From CAVURS01 sp963795385 (GTDB lineage: Bacteria; Actinomycetota; Actinomycetes; Actinomycetales; CAVURS01), in NCBI GenBank assembly GCA_963795385.1, contig CAWCHK010000003.1, positions 558,001-622,000 on the forward strand: DNA of 64,000 bases, written 5' to 3'. Of the stretch, positions 9,144 to 17,582 are shown in pieces (the first letter of the stretch is position 1; each line of letters begins with the position of its first letter). The position numbers and the translations under genes were made by a program. Under the pieces are notes generated by a model. The model did not search any database. It saw only the letters and a program-made list of their open reading frames with translations, and was not told the origin of the DNA.

Positions 9144-9986
9144 ATGACGTTCTCCGTCGTCGGACGGGGCAGCAGTGGCGTCGACGCCCACCAGAACACG
9201 GCGTACGGCGTCGCCGTCGCCAGCAAGTTCCTGGCCGTCGGGTCGGCCGTCCCGGCCGCCTGGGCCGGGCCGGGCGCGATAGCCACGCAAGCCTGGGCCA
9301 ATCTCGCCTATCGCCCGCAGGCCGGCCGACTGCTCTCGGCCGGACGCTCCGCCGCAGACACGCTCGCCGCCCTGGTCGAAGGCGACCCGGACGCCCGGCT
9401 GCGCCAGGCCGGCGTCGTGTCGCGGACGGATGCGGCGACGTACACGGGGGCTGACTGCACCGACTGGGCCGGCGGCATCGCCGAGGACGACGTGGCGATC
9501 CAGGGCAACATCCTCGCCGGGCCGGAGGTGGTCGCGGCGATGCACGGGGCCTGGCGCGCGTACGCCGGCGAGCGGCTGCCCGAGCGGCTGCTGGCCGTCC
9601 TGGCGGCGGGTGACGCCGCTGGTGGCGACCGGCGGGGGCGGCAGTCCGCCGCTCTCTACGTCGCGTCGGCCGGTGCCGGCTACGGTGGCGACGACATCGA
9701 GGTCGACCTCCGGGTCGACGACCACATGTCCCCCGTAGCCGAGCTGGACCGCCTGCTGCGGCTGCACCGCCTCTACTTCGACGCCCCGGACGAGGCGTCG
9801 ATGCTCCCCCTGGAGGGTCCCCTCGCGGCGGAGGTCGGCGCGCTGCTCGACCGGGCCGGCCATCACGGCGACACCCTCGCCGCGGCCCTCGACTCGTGGG
9901 CCGGCGTGGAGAACTTCGAGGAGCGGATGCGTCCGGGCCTCATCGATCCGCTTGTCCTGCAACAGCTTCGGGACGCTGCGCGGTGA
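9144..9986 (+). CDS. DUF1028 family protein (Ntn-hydrolase-like)
   Basis: This 280-residue protein starts MTFSVVGRGSSGVDAHQNTAYGVAVASKF and contains GAIATQAWANLAY and EDDVAIQGNILAG, all typical of DUF1028. The family resembles N-terminal-nucleophile hydrolases but has no established reaction. The C-terminal part (FDAPDEASMLPLEGPLAAEV) is of the putative peptidoglycan-binding type found in many members. A TAGGGT box at 9130-9135 ends eight bases before ATG 9144. The gene is divergent from pfkA and its stop overlaps the next start as GTGA. Downstream are two cell-wall enzymes, so a wall-related role is a reasonable inference, not a demonstrated one. Confidence 0.82.
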   Translation: MTFSVVGRGSSGVDAHQNTAYGVAVASKFLAVGSAVPAAWAGPGAIATQAWANLAYRPQAGRLLSAGRSAADTLAALVEGDPDARLRQAGVVSRTDAATYTGADCTDWAGGIAEDDVAIQGNILAGPEVVAAMHGAWRAYAGERLPERLLAVLAAGDAAGGDRRGRQSAALYVASAGAGYGGDDIEVDLRVDDHMSPVAELDRLLRLHRLYFDAPDEASMLPLEGPLAAEVGALLDRAGHHGDTLAAALDSWAGVENFEERMRPGLIDPLVLQQLRDAAR

Positions 9987-10873
9987 CGCGACGCTGGCGA
10001 GGCTGGGCGCTGGCCGGTGTCGCCACCGCCCTGCTGCTGGCGCTGCTCGCCGCCTGCTCCTCGGCATCGCACCCGACGACCGCCGCCATCGCGGCAACGG
10101 CGACGACGCCTCCGACGACCGCGTCGGCCACAGCCCCGACCACGACGCCGTCGGCACCCGCGGCGGTGGCCGCGCCCCAGCCGGCCGTGGAGGCGCCGGC
10201 CAGCACCCTGCCGGTCGTGCCGCTGGCCCACGCCGAGCCGACGGCGCGCTTCCCCGCCGCCCCGGCCGCGGTCGGCCCGGGCGCGAATGCCGCCGTCACG
10301 ACCGTGCCGGGCTCGGAGTGGTCGCGGATGGTCGGCTACTCCTGGACGCCCGGGTGCCCCGTGGGCCGCAGCGGCCTGCGGATGGTGCGGGTGAACTACT
10401 GGGGCTTCGACGGCGTCCGTCATCGCGGCAGCCTGGTGGTCGCCTCCTCGATCGCGAGCCGGACGGCGAGCGCGTTCACCCGGCTCTACGACCTGCGCTT
10501 CCGGATCCGGGTCATCCGACCGATGGACTCCGGATGGGGGCACAACCCGAAGGGCCCCGGCGCCGACGACTACGCCGCGATGCGGGCCGACAACACCTCG
10601 GCGTTCAACTGCCGCTACGTCGGCGGCGAGGAGTCGCGCAAGGTCTGGTCCAACCACGCGTACGGCCGGGCCATCGACGTCAACGACTTCGAGAACCCGT
10701 ACGTCGCGTCCAACGGCACGGTCTACCCGTCGCCGTACTTCCTGCACCGTCGCCACGGGGACGGCGTCCTGAGCTCCTCCCGCAGCTCCGCGGTCCGGGC
10801 CTTCACCCGGCTCGGCTTCCGCTGGGGCGGTCTCTGGAGCGACCCGGACCTGCAGCACCTGGAGATCTCGTGA
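9983..10873 (+). CDS. lipoprotein with M15-type D-alanyl-D-alanine carboxypeptidase domain
   Basis: This 296-residue exported protein has a signal peptide with lipobox LLAACSS, then about 60 residues of Thr/Ala/Pro-rich linker. The C-terminal domain has the M15 zinc pattern: SNHAYGRAIDVND supplies His and Asp, and LQHLEIS at the very end supplies the second His. Such enzymes trim peptidoglycan stem peptides or link-peptides outside the cell. The GTG start at 9983 overlaps the DUF1028 stop (GTGA), and its own stop overlaps the next gene in the same way. The three genes therefore form a coupled unit. The precise peptide bond cut is unknown. Confidence 0.82.
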   Translation: MTRRWRGWALAGVATALLLALLAACSSASHPTTAAIAATATTPPTTASATAPTTTPSAPAAVAAPQPAVEAPASTLPVVPLAHAEPTARFPAAPAAVGPGANAAVTTVPGSEWSRMVGYSWTPGCPVGRSGLRMVRVNYWGFDGVRHRGSLVVASSIASRTASAFTRLYDLRFRIRVIRPMDSGWGHNPKGPGADDYAAMRADNTSAFNCRYVGGEESRKVWSNHAYGRAIDVNDFENPYVASNGTVYPSPYFLHRRHGDGVLSSSRSSAVRAFTRLGFRWGGLWSDPDLQHLEIS

Positions 10874-11727
10874 GGCCGGCCGGCTGCCGCGCGGCCGGCG
10901 TCAGGCGGGGTCGGGTGACCCGGGCCGGCGTCGCCATCGCCGCCGCCGTGTGCCTGTGCGGCTGCGGCTCGGCGGGGCGCACCGAGGCCCGGCTGGACCT
11001 CCGGCCGGGCCCGACCCCGACCCCGACCCGGCCGGCGGCGACCGCGAGCTCGACGGTGACGGCGGCACCGACGCCCGGCCGGCCGCGGACGCGCTTCCCG
11101 CAGCCGGCCAGCCGCAGCGTCACGAGCCGCAGCACCCCGCCGGTGCCGGGGGCCGTCGAGCCGACCGCCAAGACGTGCAGCGTCCCGGGCGGCGTCCGCG
11201 CCTCCCAGGTCGTCCTGGTCCGCTCCAGCGGGTCGTCGGCCACCGTCCGCGCCTGCCGGCGCAGCGGGTCGCACTACCTGCTCACGCTTGGGCCGTACGC
11301 CGGGCACGTGGGCCTGCACGGGGTCTCCTCGGCCAAGCGCGAGGGCGACCTGCGCACGCCCGCGGGCGTCTTCAGCCTCCTCGGCGGCTTCGGCGTGCGC
11401 GGCAACCCGGGCCTGGACCGCAGCTGGTTCCGGGTGGACTCCCGCGACGTCTGGGTGGACGACCCGGCGTCCTCGCTCTACAACACGCACCAGCGCTCGC
11501 CGGCCGGCGGGCGCTGGACCTCGGCCGAGCCGCTGGACGTCTCCCCGGCCTACGACTACGCGCAGGTGATCGGCTACAACGATGCCCGCACGCCGGGCCG
11601 GGGCTCCGCCATCTTTCTCCACGTCGACCACGGCGGCGGGACGGCCGGCTGCGTGTCGGTGCCGGTGTCGGGCCTGCTCTCGATCCTGCGCTGGGAGCGG
11701 TCCGGCACGGTGATCGCGATCAGCTAG
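10870..11727 (+). CDS. exported L,D-transpeptidase (YkuD domain)
   Basis: This 285-residue protein begins at GTG 10870, overlapping the previous stop as GTGA. It has an N-terminal hydrophobic segment ending in CLCGCG, which may be a lipobox, then a Pro/Thr-rich linker. The YkuD catalytic motif HVDHGGGTAGCVSVP lies near the C-terminus, with nucleophilic Cys in GCVS and the upstream His. L,D-transpeptidases make 3-3 crosslinks in peptidoglycan or attach proteins to it. Placement beside an M15 carboxypeptidase fits a wall-remodelling cassette, because tetrapeptide donors must be produced by carboxypeptidases. Its 3' end overlaps the converging acyltransferase gene by 8 bp. Confidence 0.82.
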   Translation: MRPAGCRAAGVRRGRVTRAGVAIAAAVCLCGCGSAGRTEARLDLRPGPTPTPTRPAATASSTVTAAPTPGRPRTRFPQPASRSVTSRSTPPVPGAVEPTAKTCSVPGGVRASQVVLVRSSGSSATVRACRRSGSHYLLTLGPYAGHVGLHGVSSAKREGDLRTPAGVFSLLGGFGVRGNPGLDRSWFRVDSRDVWVDDPASSLYNTHQRSPAGGRWTSAEPLDVSPAYDYAQVIGYNDARTPGRGSAIFLHVDHGGGTAGCVSVPVSGLLSILRWERSGTVIAIS

Positions 11728-12544
11728 CAGCCTGCTGCCGTGACTGGTCGTCCTCGCCGTCCTCCGGGCGCTCGGTCGGCGGCGCGGGTTGCTGCGCCCG
11801 CTGACCGGGCGCCTGGCCGCGGACGGTGGTCGGCTCGGGCGCCTTGCCCTTCTTCGCCGCTGCCAGCCGCTCCTTCATGGTCGCGGCATAGATGTCGACG
11901 TACTCCTGGCCGGAGAGCTCCATCAGCCGGTACATGATCTCGTCGGTGATGGACCGCAGGATGAACCGGTCGTCCTCCATGCCCTCGTAGCGGCTGAAGT
12001 CCAGCGGCTCGCCGATCGTGATGCCGATCCGGACGATCTTGGGGATCCGCCGCCCGATCGGCTGGGCCTTGTCGGTGCCGTGCATCGCGACGGGGAGCAC
12101 CGGCACCAGCCCCTCGAGGGCCATCCGGGCCACGCCCGTCTTGCCGCGGTAGAGCCGGCCGTCCGGCGACCGGGTGCCCTCCGGGTAGATGCCGAGCAGG
12201 TCGCCGCGGTTGAGCACCCGCATCCCGGTCCGCAGCGCGGCGTCGCCGGCGCGGCCGCCGGAGCGGTCGATCGGCAGCTGGTCGGCGAGCTTGAAGAACA
12301 GCGCCGTCAGCTTGCCCTTGGCTCCGGGCGTCGTGAAGTAGTCGGCCTTGGCGAGGAACACGACCTTCCGGTCCAGGACGAGCGGCAGGAAGATCGAGTC
12401 GGAGAACGACAGGTGGTTGCTGGCCAGGATCGCGCCGCCGGACTCGGGGATGTTCTCGGCACCCTCGACCGTCGGGCGGTAGAGCAGCCGGAGCACCGGG
12501 CCGAGCACGACGGTCTTCATCAGCCAGTAGAACAAGCCGGGCAC
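11720..12544 (-). CDS. 1-acyl-sn-glycerol-3-phosphate acyltransferase (PlsC family)
   Basis: This 274-residue membrane-associated acyltransferase has the HX4D motif NHLSFSD near residue 43 and the phosphate-binding IYPEGTRSPDGRLYRGK near 118, so both catalytic blocks are present. It probably acylates lysophosphatidate or a related lipid in phospholipid synthesis. The last 45 residues are a hydrophilic Pro/Gln/Glu-rich tail that homologues often lack. It starts at GTG 12544 directly after a purine run (GAGGGGAG). The second possible start, ATG 12520, would have normal spacing to that run, so the N-terminus is uncertain by eight residues. It sits at the position of Rv2182c in the syntenic mycobacterial region. 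Confidence 0.87.
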   Translation of the reverse strand: MPGLFYWLMKTVVLGPVLRLLYRPTVEGAENIPESGGAILASNHLSFSDSIFLPLVLDRKVVFLAKADYFTTPGAKGKLTALFFKLADQLPIDRSGGRAGDAALRTGMRVLNRGDLLGIYPEGTRSPDGRLYRGKTGVARMALEGLVPVLPVAMHGTDKAQPIGRRIPKIVRIGITIGEPLDFSRYEGMEDDRFILRSITDEIMYRLMELSGQEYVDIYAATMKERLAAAKKGKAPEPTTVRGQAPGQRAQQPAPPTERPEDGEDDQSRQQAAS

Positions 12545-12739
12545 CTCCCCTCGTGAGCAGCCGCGGACATCCCTGTCGCCGAGAACTGTAGGCGGTCCGC
12601 TGCGTCCTGCACGTTCGTCACCCGGTCCGACTCTCGACCAGTCCCGTGCAGGCGTGGGACGATGCAGCTGTCCGTGCGTCCTCTGCGCCGCGAGCGGGCT
12701 CCCCCGGAGCCGTCGCGGCGGGTCTCACCTGGAGGTGGT

Positions 12740-13498
12740 GTGCCCGTCCTGCCTGGCGCCGAGCCCTTCAGCCACGATGGCGACGAGCACCACGGCGACA
12801 TCGGCGTCCTGATCAGCCACGGTTTCACCGGTACGCCGCAGAGCATGCGCCCGTGGGCGGAGCACCTGGCCGGCGAGGGTTTCACCGTCCGCCTGCCGCG
12901 GCTGCCGGGGCACGGGACCACCTGGCAGGAGCTCAACCGGACCCGCTTCGAGGACTGGTACGCCGCGGTCGAGACGGCCTTCGACGAGCTCAGCTCGAGG
13001 TGCTCCAAGGTCGTCGTCGGCGGCCTGTCGATGGGCGGCACGCTCGTGACCCGGCTGGCCGAGCAGCGCGGCACCGAGGTCGCCGGCCTGATGCTGGTCA
13101 ACCCGGCGTACCGGACGGAGGACCGGCGGCTCGTCGCCCTGCCCCTGCTCAAGCACCTCCTTCCCTCGGTCCCCGCGATCGGCAACGACATCCGCAAGGA
13201 GGGCGTCACCGAGCTGGCCTACCCGAAGACGCCGCTGAAGGCGTTGCACTCGTTGGTCCACGCCTGGGACGCGGTCGTCCACGACTTCCCCCAGGTGACC
13301 CAGCCGCTGCTGCTCATGCGCTCCGCCGAGGATCACGTCGTCCCCGCGAGCAGCTCGGCGCTGCTCCTGTCGAGGATCTCCAGCAAGGACGTGACCGAGG
13401 TCGTCCTCGAGAACAGTTTCCACGTAGCAACGCTGGACAACGACGCCCCGCAGATCTTCGACCTGTCGTCCGAGTTCGTCCGACGGGTCACCGGGTGA
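12740..13498 (+). CDS. alpha/beta hydrolase, carboxylesterase/monoacylglycerol lipase type
   Basis: This 252-residue serine hydrolase has an oxyanion loop in ISHGFTGTPQSMR, the nucleophile elbow GLSMGG, the acid in SAEDHVVP and the catalytic histidine in NSFHVATLD. The cap region and size match thermostable carboxylesterase Est30-like and bacterial monoglyceride lipases. GTG 12740 has GGAGG at 12731-12735 as a ribosome binding site, which decides it over the further upstream ATG at 12662. It is divergent from the acyltransferase gene, so both may act in lipid turnover. The natural ester is unknown. Its stop overlaps the following gene as GTGA. Confidence 0.87.
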   Translation: MPVLPGAEPFSHDGDEHHGDIGVLISHGFTGTPQSMRPWAEHLAGEGFTVRLPRLPGHGTTWQELNRTRFEDWYAAVETAFDELSSRCSKVVVGGLSMGGTLVTRLAEQRGTEVAGLMLVNPAYRTEDRRLVALPLLKHLLPSVPAIGNDIRKEGVTELAYPKTPLKALHSLVHAWDAVVHDFPQVTQPLLLMRSAEDHVVPASSSALLLSRISSKDVTEVVLENSFHVATLDNDAPQIFDLSSEFVRRVTG

Positions 13499-14037
13499 GT
13501 GACATGAGCCACGACGAGCGTGACCCCGACAGCACCGACAGCACCGAGCCCGGCGGGCGGCTGGACGTCGAGGCGGCCTTCGCCGACATCGTGGCCCACT
13601 GGGACGACGCGAGCCGGACACCCGTCGGCACCTGGCCGGCGCAGGAGGACGCGGACCCGCTCGAGGTGGTCGACACCACGCCGGAGCCGGGCGACGAGAC
13701 GCCCACCATGTCCTTCTCCGCGTACGACGGCCCGACCGTGCCGCTCGCGCCCGCCGGGTGGTCGCCGCGCGAGGAGCTGACCTCGGCCGAGCCCGAGGGC
13801 TACGTACCCCCCGAGCCTCCGCCGCTCCCCCGCGGCGACCCCATCGGGTGGCTGGCCTGGTGCGCCGTCCTCGGCGGCCCGGTCTTCCTGCTGATGGCCT
13901 CGCTCTGGTGGACCGACATCGGGCGGTTCTGGATCATGATCGCGGTCCTCGCCTTCATCGCCGGCTTCGCGGCCATCGTGGCCCGGCTGCCGAACCATCG
14001 CTCCGACGACGACCCCGACGACGGCGCAGTCGTCTAG
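13495..14037 (+). CDS. conserved two-helix membrane protein
   Basis: This 180-residue protein has a long acidic N-terminal cytoplasmic part that includes LDVEAAFADIVAHWDD. A Pro-rich stretch EPPPLPRGDPIGW follows, then two membrane helices (LAWCAVLGGPVFLLMASLWW and FWIMIAVLAFIAGFAAIVA) and a short acidic tail. I know similar proteins of unknown function in other actinobacteria. GTG 13495 overlaps the esterase stop as GTGA; ATG 13504 three codons later is the alternative. Translational coupling suggests a joint role with the esterase, but nothing in the sequence defines it. Confidence 0.7.
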   Translation: MSDMSHDERDPDSTDSTEPGGRLDVEAAFADIVAHWDDASRTPVGTWPAQEDADPLEVVDTTPEPGDETPTMSFSAYDGPTVPLAPAGWSPREELTSAEPEGYVPPEPPPLPRGDPIGWLAWCAVLGGPVFLLMASLWWTDIGRFWIMIAVLAFIAGFAAIVARLPNHRSDDDPDDGAVV

Positions 14038-14078
14038 TCCGCCGCCGTACTCCCGTGCGGGTCTGAGAGTCTGGGGCC

Positions 14079-15329
14079 GTGCAGCACTCCGAGACCGTTG
14101 AGATCCGTGGCCACCTGCTCGACACCGGCGTCCTGTCCCGGTGCGTCGACGACGTCAGGAGCCTGGGCGGCGAGTACGTCATCGAGAAGTTCGACGTCGG
14201 CCGCGACCACGAGGACGAGTCCTACGCGCGGATCCGCGTCGAGACCGACGACGGAGCACTGCTCGACTCGATCCTGATGCGGCTCAACGCCCACGGGGTC
14301 AACCTCACCGACCCGGGCGAGGCGCGCGAACGCGAGGTCGACCAGGACGGCGTCTTCCCCGACGACTTCTACTCGACCACCAACCTGGAGACCCAGGTGC
14401 GGCTCGGCGGGCACTGGCTGGACGTCGAGGATCCCGAGATGGACTGCGGCCTGCTCGTCACCGGCGCGGGGGCGACCGCCCGGGTGCGCACCGTCCCGGT
14501 CAGCGAGGTCCAGGTCGGGGACCGGATCGTCTGTGGCGCCGCCGGGGTCCGGGTCGTCCTGCCGGCCGCAGCGAGCATCGAGGACGCGGACAACGTCTTC
14601 GAGTTCATGAACTCCGAGGTCTCCAGCGAGAAGCCGCAGGCGTTGCTGGTCCGCCAGATCGCCGAGGAGATGCGGGCGACCAGAGCCGCCGGCAAGCGGA
14701 TCCTCTGGGTCGCCGGCCCGGCGGTCGTCCACACCGGCGCGGCTCCCGCGATGGTCGCCCTGGTCGAAGCGGGCTTCGTCGACGTGCTGTTCGGCGGCAA
14801 CGCGATCGCCACCCACGACATCGAGTCCTCGCTCTACGGCACGTCGCTCGGCGTCGACCTGTCCAAGGGCCGCGGCGTCGAGCACGGTCACGAGCACCAC
14901 ATCCGGGCCATCAACCAGATCCGCCGGGCCGGCTCGATCCGCGAAGCCGTCACCACCGGCGTCCTGACGGGCGGGGTCATGCACGCGCTCGTCCGGCACG
15001 ACAAGCCGTTCGTCCTGGTGGGGTCGGTGCGCGACGACGGGCCACTGCCGGACGTGGTCACCGACGTGATCGCGGGTCAGCGGGCCATGCGGGCGGAGCT
15101 GCACGACGTCGGATTCGCCATCATGGTCGCGACGATGCTGCACTCGGTGGCGACCGGCAACCTGCTGCCCGCGTCCATCCCGCTGGTCTGCGTCGACATC
15201 AACCCGGCGACCGTCACCAAGCTGGCCGACCGCGGCTCCTCGCAGGCCCGGGGCGTGGTCACAGACATCGGGCTCTTCCTGGAGCAGCTGGCCGGTGAGC
15301 TCGCGCCCGGCTGGCGCGCCGGCGCCTAG
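14079..15329 (+). CDS. TIGR00300-family protein, archaeal-type ornithine cyclodeaminase homologue
   Basis: This 416-residue protein has an N-terminal LOR/SDH-type domain (VEIRGHLLDTGVLSRCVDDV). Its C-terminal dinucleotide-binding domain contains GKRILWVAGPAVVHTGAAP, FGGNAIATHDIESSLYGTSL, GRGVEHGHEHHIRAIN and GSVRDDGPLPDVVTD. These blocks define TIGR00300, whose archaeal members convert ornithine to proline with NAD. In cyanobacteria the same module is the C-terminus of the arginine dihydrolase ArgZ/AgrE. Here there is no guanidine-removing domain. The inferred role is ornithine-to-proline conversion, but no arginine genes lie nearby to support it. GTG 14079 is chosen because similarity begins immediately. 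Confidence 0.75.
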   Translation: MQHSETVEIRGHLLDTGVLSRCVDDVRSLGGEYVIEKFDVGRDHEDESYARIRVETDDGALLDSILMRLNAHGVNLTDPGEAREREVDQDGVFPDDFYSTTNLETQVRLGGHWLDVEDPEMDCGLLVTGAGATARVRTVPVSEVQVGDRIVCGAAGVRVVLPAAASIEDADNVFEFMNSEVSSEKPQALLVRQIAEEMRATRAAGKRILWVAGPAVVHTGAAPAMVALVEAGFVDVLFGGNAIATHDIESSLYGTSLGVDLSKGRGVEHGHEHHIRAINQIRRAGSIREAVTTGVLTGGVMHALVRHDKPFVLVGSVRDDGPLPDVVTDVIAGQRAMRAELHDVGFAIMVATMLHSVATGNLLPASIPLVCVDINPATVTKLADRGSSQARGVVTDIGLFLEQLAGELAPGWRAGA

Positions 15330-16078
15330 GCCCCCTCGACGATCCGCAGGTCGGCCACGACCGGGAGGTGGTCGGACGCCCGGCCGAGATCGCCCGGCAG
15401 CACGCCGTCGTCGGACCCGGCGACACGGACCGACTGCACTGCAACGCCTTTCGAGACCAGGACCGCGTCTATCCGGCGTCGGGGACCACGCGCCGGGTAC
15501 GTCGGCTGCTCCGTCCCGGCGCCGTCGCCGGTGGCCAGGGCGTCGGTGACGACGGCGCCGAGGGCCAGCCACGCCGGGCCGCCCGGAGCCTCGTTGAGGT
15601 CGCCGGCGACGACGTACGGCGCTGGCCCGAGCTCCTGGATCTGATCGAGCACCATCCGCGCGTGCCGCAGCCGCTCGTCGGCGACCAGCCCGAGGTGCAG
15701 GCTGGCCACCGTCACGACCGGGCCTCCAGGCACGGCGACGACAGCGGCGGCGTAGCCCCGGCTCCGGCTGAGCCGGCCCCGGACCGGCAGGCGCGCGGCA
15801 TGCGCGCTGCGCTGGTCCACCCGCAGGGACGTCAGTACCGCGGTGCCGCCGCTGCGCACCCCACCGCCGGACCAGACCATTCCGCACTCGTCGGCCAGGG
15901 CACCGATCCGGTGACCCGCGAACGGATGCCGCGGGACCTCCTGCAGGCAGGCGACGTCCGCCCGCAGGGCCCGCAGGACCCGGGCGACGGCTGCGACGTC
16001 GTCCTTGAGGTCGCGCAGGTTGTAGGTGACCACACGGACGAGACGCGGGTCGGCTGCAGCGGCAGGCACGCCCGTCAC
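15326..16078 (-). CDS. endonuclease/exonuclease/phosphatase family protein
   Basis: This 250-residue EEP-fold hydrolase has VTYNLRDLKDD (metal Asn), the catalytic CLQEVP glutamate, SLHLGLVAD, the AGDLNEAPG Asp-Asn pair, DAVLVS and the final SDHLPVVADL histidine. The set is complete, so it should be an active Mg-dependent phosphodiesterase or phosphatase. The substrate could be DNA, phosphoinositide or another ester and cannot be told apart here. GTG 16078 overlaps the stop of the upstream glucokinase gene (GTGA), making it the last gene of the leftward operon that begins near 20199. It meets the TIGR00300 gene tail to tail with a 4-bp overlap. Confidence 0.82.
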   Translation of the reverse strand: MTGVPAAAADPRLVRVVTYNLRDLKDDVAAVARVLRALRADVACLQEVPRHPFAGHRIGALADECGMVWSGGGVRSGGTAVLTSLRVDQRSAHAARLPVRGRLSRSRGYAAAVVAVPGGPVVTVASLHLGLVADERLRHARMVLDQIQELGPAPYVVAGDLNEAPGGPAWLALGAVVTDALATGDGAGTEQPTYPARGPRRRIDAVLVSKGVAVQSVRVAGSDDGVLPGDLGRASDHLPVVADLRIVEGA

Positions 16079-17217
16079 CAGGCCCGGCGCGACCGGCGGG
16101 AGTGGCTGCGCGACTTGCGCCGACGGAAGAGCCGGGTGTGCTCGCGGGCCAGGTCCGCCGCTCCGATCAGGCCGGCCTCGTTGCCCAGCTGCGCCCGCAG
16201 GATCCGCGCCTCGGGGCGGAAGCCGCGGCCGGTCAGCTGGCGGCGATAGGCGTCCCGGGCCGGGCCGATCAGCACGTCGCCGGCCTCGGACACGCCGCCG
16301 CCGATGATGAAGCCGCCGGGGTCGAACGCCGCCGCCAGATTGGCCAGGCCGATGCCCAGCCAGCGTCCGACGTCGTCGAACAGCTCGATCGCCGCAGGGT
16401 CACCGGCCATGGCGGCCTCGGCCACGATCGGCCCGGTCAGCCGCGAGGGGTCGCGGTCGACCCGGTCGAGCAGGCTCTGCGCGACGGGCGAGTCGGCCAT
16501 CGCCAGCTCGCGGGCCTCCCGGACCAGGGCGTTGCCACTGGCGTACTGCTCCCAGCAACCGCGGTTGCCGCACTCGCAGCGGTGCCCTCCCGGGACGACC
16601 TGCATGTGGCCGAACTCGCCTGCGACGCCGTACTTCCCGCGTTGTAGCTCGCCGCCGACCATGATGCTGCCGCCGATGCCGGTGCCGAGGTTGACGCAGA
16701 TCAGGTTGTCCTCGCCCTGGCCGGCGCCGAACCGCCACTCGGCCCACAGCGCGGAGTTGGCGTCGTTCTCGACCACGACCGGCAGCCGCAGCCGCTGGTG
16801 GATCGCGTCCCGCAGCGGCTCGTTGCGCCAGGACAGGTGCGGCGCGAAGAGCACCGAGGACCGCGCGGCGTCGACGAACCCGGCCGCCCCGATGCCCACG
16901 GCGGCGATGTCGTGCTGGCTCGCCAGCTCGGTGACCAGGTCGGTGATCGTGTCCTCGACTACCTGCGGGCTCTTGCTGCGGTGCGGCGTCTCGCGGCGCC
17001 CGCGCTGCAGGATCTTCCCGTCGACGTCGACCACGCCCCCGGCCACCTTCGTCCCGCCGATGTCGATGCCGATGGTCGGTCGCTGCAGGACGTAGGAGAG
17101 GGGTCGCAGCGGCTCGGCGTACCGCTCGGAGCGGCGCTCGGCCCGGCGCCGTTCCCGCGCCTCCGCCCAGCGCTCCAGCGGCCGCTCGTCACCGCGGGGC
17201 CGGCCGCCGTCGGACAT
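16075..17217 (-). CDS. glk: ROK-family glucokinase
   Basis: This 380-residue sugar kinase phosphorylates glucose with ATP. It shows IGIDIGGTKVAGG (phosphate loop), VENDANSALWAE (catalytic Asp), NLGTGIGGSIM, EFGHMQV and the ROK zinc motif CECGNRGCWEQYASG. It resembles Streptomyces coelicolor GlkA, which also relays carbon catabolite repression. An N-terminal extension of about 45 charged residues precedes the domain. I kept ATG 17217 because it overlaps the upstream stop by one base (TGATG) and no start codon lies closer. The Arg/Ser-rich C-terminus is also longer than usual. It lies in the operon with the ArsA-like ATPase. Confidence 0.88.
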   Translation of the reverse strand: MSDGGRPRGDERPLERWAEARERRRAERRSERYAEPLRPLSYVLQRPTIGIDIGGTKVAGGVVDVDGKILQRGRRETPHRSKSPQVVEDTITDLVTELASQHDIAAVGIGAAGFVDAARSSVLFAPHLSWRNEPLRDAIHQRLRLPVVVENDANSALWAEWRFGAGQGEDNLICVNLGTGIGGSIMVGGELQRGKYGVAGEFGHMQVVPGGHRCECGNRGCWEQYASGNALVREARELAMADSPVAQSLLDRVDRDPSRLTGPIVAEAAMAGDPAAIELFDDVGRWLGIGLANLAAAFDPGGFIIGGGVSEAGDVLIGPARDAYRRQLTGRGFRPEARILRAQLGNEAGLIGAADLAREHTRLFRRRKSRSHSRRSRRAW

Positions 17218-17582
17218 CAGGCCCCCGCGCCCGTCTGCTCGTCGCCGGTGACGTCGATGTGCTGGACCCTCTCGGCGGCCCGGCGCTCCGAAGCCGGTGG
17301 CTCAGTGGGGAGCAGGGCCGCGACGGCAGCGGCGAGCGACGTCATGGCCTCGGCCAGGTGATCCATGACCTCGGGTCTCGCGCCGCGCAGCAGCGAGAGC
17401 CCTTGGCAGATCGGACAGAGGGCGCAGTCGGGGCCGTGCCGGTCGCTCGAGCCGGCGGGCTCCGCATCGGCGCCGTCGGCTCCCGCACCGGCCGGACGCG
17501 GCCGGGCCGAGCTGGCCGCCCACTCCTGGAAGGCCGCCAGCAGGCGCGCGGACTCCTCGGCGAAGCCGCCGCTCGAGGTCAC
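17217..17582 (-). CDS. small conserved operon protein with CxxCPxC motif
   Basis: This 121-residue protein contains CALCPICQGLSLLRG, a cysteine cluster that could bind a metal. A helix PEVMDHLAEAMTSLAAAVAALL follows. The N-terminus FAEESARLLAAFQEWAAS is also helical. I recall similar small proteins (DUF5304-like) between the ArsA-like ATPase and glucokinase genes of streptomycetes, but the family name is uncertain. GTG 17582 overlaps the ATPase stop as GTGA and its own stop overlaps the glucokinase start by one base. It is therefore translated with both. Its function is unknown; a partner of the ATPase is the simplest inference. Confidence 0.68.
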   Translation of the reverse strand: MTSSGGFAEESARLLAAFQEWAASSARPRPAGAGADGADAEPAGSSDRHGPDCALCPICQGLSLLRGARPEVMDHLAEAMTSLAAAVAALLPTEPPASERRAAERVQHIDVTGDEQTGAGA

